A DNA stretch of 64,000 nucleotides. Origin: Cyclobacterium plantarum (GTDB taxonomy: Bacteria > Bacteroidota > Bacteroidia > Cytophagales > Cyclobacteriaceae). Shown in pieces: positions 60,241-64,000 of this stretch (the stretch's first letter is position 1; the number at the start of each line of letters is the position of its first letter). A program made the translations under genes and the position numbers. The notes under the pieces were generated by a model. The model saw only the letters and a list, made by a program, of their open reading frames with translations. It did no database searches and was not told the DNA's origin. The stretch lies in assembly GCF_011290685.1 (NCBI RefSeq), contig NZ_JAANYN010000011.1, forward strand, positions 1-64,000, in the 5' to 3' direction.

Positions 60241-63200
60241 ATGGAACCGATCACTTTTATAGATGCTGAAATTGATCCTGTAACCCATAAAATATTTGAT
60301 TTGGGGGCAGTTGATGAAAAAGGTGCCTTATTTCATGATCCTTCAATTAATGCCTTTATTTCATTTATTCAAAATTCCAGATTCATCTGTGGCCATAATA
60401 TCTTCAAACACGACATTGCCTACTTCAAAAAAGCAGGCCGCCTTTTCTGGCTTAAAGAAAATCAGGTAATCGATACCCTTTACTTTTCACCTTTATTATT
60501 TCCATCCAGGCCCTATCATGCTTTGCTCAAAGATGATAAGCTGCAGACAGATGAGCTGAACAATCCCTTAAGTGATGCCCTGAAAGCAAAGGACCTGTTT
60601 TATGACGAAGTAACTGCCTTCCAAAAACTGGACCCCTTAATTCAGGACTTGTATTATTTACTTTTAAAAGATCAAAAATATTTTGCAGCTTTCTTTCACT
60701 TCCTTTCCTTCAGCAAGCAAAATAATGATGTCGAAAAAATAATCCGGCAGGTATGCTATTCAAAAATTTGTGAAAATAGCAGCCTGACAAAGTTAATTTC
60801 GGAATACCCTATCGAATTGGCATATTGTCTGGCATTGATACAGGCGAAAAACAGATTTTCGATCACGCCCCCTTGGGTACTCAAAAATTATCCGGAGGTA
60901 CATCGAATCATGTTCTTACTCAGAAGTAAACCGTGCCTGAGGGGTTGCGCCTACTGCAACCAAACTTTGGATATCCATCGGGGCTTAAAGAGGTACTTTG
61001 GTTATGATGCCTATAGAGAGTTCGGGGGGGAGCCCTTGCAGGAAAGGGCTGTTCAAGCAGCAATTGACAATAGGTCCATTCTCGCTGTATTTCCTACAGG
61101 TGGGGGAAAATCCATTACTTTTCAGGTTCCTGCACTGATGTCAGGAGAAAGCACCAAGGGCTTAACAGTGGTAATCTCACCCCTGCAATCCCTGATGAAG
61201 GATCAGGTGGATAATTTGGATAAATCCGGCATAACCGAAGCAGTGACCATCAATGGTCTATTGGATCCTATCGAAAGGGCCAATTCCTTTGAGCGCGTGG
61301 AGGATGGTTCTGCCTCACTTCTGTACATTTCTCCGGAATCCCTTCGCTCCAAAACGATCGAACGGCTACTCCTGGGAAGGAATGTGGTGCGCTTTGTCAT
61401 AGATGAAGCCCACTGCTTTTCTTCCTGGGGACAGGACTTTCGGGTAGACTATTTGTATATCGGTGATTTTATCAAAAACCTCCAGGACAAAAAACACCTG
61501 GAGGATGGTATACCCGTTTCCTGTTTTACGGCTACGGCAAAACGGCAGGTCATTCGGGATATTCGTGACTATTTCCGGGAAAAACTGTCTCTGGACCTCG
61601 TTCTGTTTCAATCCCTTTCTTCGCGGACCAATCTTCACTACAAAGTATATCCCAGGCAAAGTGAAGAAGAAAAATACCAAACGCTCAGGGATCTGATCGA
61701 AGAAAAAAATTGTCCGACCATTGTCTACGTTGCCCGCACAAGAAGGGCATATTTACTGGCCCAAAGGCTTAGTTATGATGGCCTTTCTGCCCGTCCCTAC
61801 CATGGGAGGATGGAAAAAACAGAAAAATCAGCCAATCAGGACGCATTCATCAGGGGAGAAATTCCCACAATGGTGGCAACCTCTGCTTTTGGGATGGGGG
61901 TAGATAAAAAAGATGTGGGCATGGTGATTCATTACGACATTTCTGATTCCCTGGAAAATTATGTACAGGAAGCCGGTCGGGCGGGAAGGGATGAACAAAT
62001 AACAGCTGATTGTTATGTTTTATTTGATGAAGATGACTTGAGCAAACATTTCATTCTGCTCAATCAAACAAAACTTAGCCTGAAGGAAATACAGCAAATA
62101 TGGAAAGCCATCAAGGACATCACCCGGTTCCGTACCGTTGCCTCCCAATCTGCACTGGAAATTGCCAGGAAGGCTGGCTGGGATGATAACATTCGCGAAT
62201 TGGAAACCAGGGTTACCACTGCCATAGCAGCCCTGGAAGATGCCGGCTATCTCAAAAGGGGCCAAAATATGCCCCGGATATTTGCGAATAGCATCCTTTC
62301 CAAAAATGCCAACGAGGCCATTGAAAAAATCAATGCTTCAGACAGATTCCGGGAAAAGGAAAAGGAGGGAGGGATACGCATCATCAAAAAGTTGTTTTCC
62401 AGTAAAAGCAGAAAGGAAAGCCAGGACGAAGTAGGTGAATCGAGAGTTGATTATATCTCCGAACATTTGGGTATTGTAAAAGAAGAAGTAATCAATATCA
62501 TCAACCTGCTTCGGGAAGAAAACATCCTGGCCGATGCCAAGGACCTTCAGGCTTTTATCAAAAAAGGGGAAAATAAAAACCGTTCACTGGACATTTTGGA
62601 ATCTTTCGGAAAGCTGGAGAATTTCTTGTTGAATGAATTGGAAGAAACCGAAAAAACCTTTCACCTGAAGGCATTGAATGAAGGTGCTGAAGCAGCGGAA
62701 TGCAAAGATGTTTCTCCTCAGAAAATAAAAACAATTCTGAATTTCTGGGTGATCAAGCACTGGATAAAAAAGAAGCAACACTATACTTCCAAAAATCACC
62801 TGGCCCTCATTTGCATACAGTCGGTAGAGGTCCTGAAAGATAAATTGAGACAGCGGCATGAGCTCAGCAGGTTCATTATTGATTACCTGTTTGACAAAAG
62901 CAATCTGGTAGTGGAAAAAGGCTCAAAAGAAGGGCAGGAGACACTGGTGGAGTTTTCTGTACAGGAATTGAAAAAGCAATTCGAAACTGCTCCGGGTCTT
63001 TTTCATAAAGAGGTTTCCAGTTTGGATGTGGAAGATGCCCTGTTTTATCTTTCCAGAATTGACGCCATAAAGATTGAGGGGGGCTTTTTAGTGATTTACA
63101 ACCGGCTGAATATCGAACGACTGGAACAGGACAATAAAAGGCGTTATAAAATCGAAGATTATCAAAAACTGCAAAATTTTTACCAAAGTAAAGTAGAGCA

Positions 63201-64000
63201 AATCCACATTGTAGGCGAGTATGCCAAAAAAATGATTGTGGATTACAAAGATGCGCTACAGTTTGTTGAAGATTATTTTCAACTGAATTACCCCATCTTT
63301 TTGCGGAAGTATTTCAAGGGAAGCAGACAGAAGGAGATCAAAAAAAACATCACTCCTGCCAAATTCCGGCAACTTTTTGGACAGCTTTCCCCTGCCCAAC
63401 TGAGCATTATAAATGACAATAAAAACCAATATATAGCGGTAACCGCTGGCCCCGGAAGCGGCAAAACCAGGGTATTGGTGCACAAACTGGCCTCCCTGGT
63501 ACTTATGGAAGACATAAAGTACGATCAGCTGTTGATGTTGACTTTTTCAAGAGCAGCAGCCACAGAGTTTAAGCAAAGACTTTTTGACCTGCTCGGAAAT
63601 GCAGCCAATTATATCGCCATCAAAACCTTCCATTCCTTTTGCTTTGACCTTTTGGGAAAGGTGGGAAACCTGGAAAAATCCGACCAGATCCTCCCATTGA
63701 CAGTTAATAAAATTAAAAAAGGAGAGGTGGAGCCCAGTGGGATAAGTAAAGCCGTTTTGGTGATTGATGAAGCTCAGGACATGGATAAGGAAGAATTTGC
63801 CTTGATTCAGGCCCTGATGGAAGAAAATGAAGAAATGAGGGTGATCGCTGTGGGAGACGATGACCAAAACATCTACGAATTCCGGGGCTCAAGCGGAAAA
63901 TATCTTGAAAATTTTATCAAGTCCAAAATGGCCGTTCAATATGAATTGATTGAAAACTACCGGAGTAAACCCAATTTGGTGGCATTCACCAATGGTTTTG
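60241..64000 (+). CDS. Exonuclease-RecQ-UvrD fusion helicase (5' part; runs off the window)
   Basis: A single frame runs from the ATG at 60241 to the end of the window (1253 codons) without a stop, so the gene is cut. Residues 1-130: a DEDD-type exonuclease (FIDAEIDP with D8/E10, ICGHNIFKHD with D58, PLSDA with D112). Residues 230-240: a Cys cluster, PCLRGCAYCN. Residues 270-640: RecQ helicase with FPTGGGKS (K290), VIDEAHC (D388-H391) and QEAGRAGRD (576-584). The RecQ zinc-binding Cys set is not evident after the core. Residues 650-1050: long helical linker. From 1060: UvrD/Rep-type helicase with TAGPGSGKT (K1075), VIDEAQD (1175-1180) and GDDDQNIYEFRG. The UvrD C-terminal motifs lie outside. 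Expected role: DNA repair/recombination. Confidence 0.92.
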   Translation, partial: MEPITFIDAEIDPVTHKIFDLGAVDEKGALFHDPSINAFISFIQNSRFICGHNIFKHDIAYFKKAGRLFWLKENQVIDTLYFSPLLFPSRPYHALLKDDKLQTDELNNPLSDALKAKDLFYDEVTAFQKLDPLIQDLYYLLLKDQKYFAAFFHFLSFSKQNNDVEKIIRQVCYSKICENSSLTKLISEYPIELAYCLALIQAKNRFSITPPWVLKNYPEVHRIMFLLRSKPCLRGCAYCNQTLDIHRGLKRYFGYDAYREFGGEPLQERAVQAAIDNRSILAVFPTGGGKSITFQVPALMSGESTKGLTVVISPLQSLMKDQVDNLDKSGITEAVTINGLLDPIERANSFERVEDGSASLLYISPESLRSKTIERLLLGRNVVRFVIDEAHCFSSWGQDFRVDYLYIGDFIKNLQDKKHLEDGIPVSCFTATAKRQVIRDIRDYFREKLSLDLVLFQSLSSRTNLHYKVYPRQSEEEKYQTLRDLIEEKNCPTIVYVARTRRAYLLAQRLSYDGLSARPYHGRMEKTEKSANQDAFIRGEIPTMVATSAFGMGVDKKDVGMVIHYDISDSLENYVQEAGRAGRDEQITADCYVLFDEDDLSKHFILLNQTKLSLKEIQQIWKAIKDITRFRTVASQSALEIARKAGWDDNIRELETRVTTAIAALEDAGYLKRGQNMPRIFANSILSKNANEAIEKINASDRFREKEKEGGIRIIKKLFSSKSRKESQDEVGESRVDYISEHLGIVKEEVINIINLLREENILADAKDLQAFIKKGENKNRSLDILESFGKLENFLLNELEETEKTFHLKALNEGAEAAECKDVSPQKIKTILNFWVIKHWIKKKQHYTSKNHLALICIQSVEVLKDKLRQRHELSRFIIDYLFDKSNLVVEKGSKEGQETLVEFSVQELKKQFETAPGLFHKEVSSLDVEDALFYLSRIDAIKIEGGFLVIYNRLNIERLEQDNKRRYKIEDYQKLQNFYQSKVEQIHIVGEYAKKMIVDYKDALQFVEDYFQLNYPIFLRKYFKGSRQKEIKKNITPAKFRQLFGQLSPAQLSIINDNKNQYIAVTAGPGSGKTRVLVHKLASLVLMEDIKYDQLLMLTFSRAAATEFKQRLFDLLGNAANYIAIKTFHSFCFDLLGKVGNLEKSDQILPLTVNKIKKGEVEPSGISKAVLVIDEAQDMDKEEFALIQALMEENEEMRVIAVGDDDQNIYEFRGSSGKYLENFIKSKMAVQYELIENYRSKPNLVAFTNGF

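Overview
The window looks like a chromosomal segment of a Bacteroidota bacterium, most likely a Cytophagales/Cyclobacteriaceae-type marine or soil organism. The basis is gene content: two tandem OmpH/Skp chaperones beside BamA, a DUF6089-type outer-membrane protein, a DUF5606 protein, PorT (type IX secretion) beside the menaquinone methyltransferase, a GT4-GT4-GH130 cluster, BF3164-like and 6-bladed beta-propeller lipoproteins, and a RecQ/UvrD fusion helicase. No rRNA, tRNA, CRISPR array, prophage or intact transposase gene was seen.

Layout. 0.2-7.8 kb: a minus-strand envelope run (CBS protein, NAD kinase, DUF6089, UppS, BamA, OmpH, OmpH) ending in a good terminator. 8.0-9.6 kb: YqeY, CvpA and a glutamine amidotransferase on the minus strand, divergent from PdxJ and an alpha/beta hydrolase. 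11.2-20.1 kb: an accessory zone of short dispersed repeats, two arrays of a hairpin-rich ~220-bp noncoding repeat in the same orientation (13.28-13.93 and 19.32-19.75 kb), decayed genes (a redoxin-like fragment, an AAA_14/DUF4143 ATPase remnant, a beta-propeller gene with an in-frame amber codon), and secreted proteins. 20.2-21.3 kb: an AT-rich class II Fic protein. 21.7-24.4 kb: the LutABC lactate-oxidation operon. 24.4-38.9 kb: housekeeping and metabolic genes (sugar isomerase-like protein, PNPOx-like protein, Zn/Cd P-type ATPase, GT2, peroxiredoxin, phosphatase, fructosamine-kinase-like protein, aspartate kinase, FBPase, DUF5606, EngB, MenG, PorT, SDR, VanX-like dipeptidase, ThuA). 39-42.7 kb: an AT-rich methyltransferase, an amidohydrolase, RNase HI and a TrmN6-like enzyme.

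42.9-47.8 kb holds a compact two-glycosyltransferase plus GH130 phosphorylase cluster that may build and remobilise an oligosaccharide. A truncated bestrophin remnant, an EEP-family hydrolase and nicotinamidase follow. 50.2-58.8 kb is the least explained part: a three-gene secreted/membrane/lipoprotein operon, an unusual DUF4242-cyclase-AraC fusion regulator next to a truncated hemoglobin, then a secreted 928-aa helical protein paired with a collagen-like Gly-rich protein. From 60.24 kb to the window edge runs one uninterrupted reading frame that joins a DEDD-type exonuclease, a Cys cluster, a RecQ helicase and a UvrD-type helicase; it is cut by the window end.

All assignments come from reading motifs and context by eye; no database search was run.
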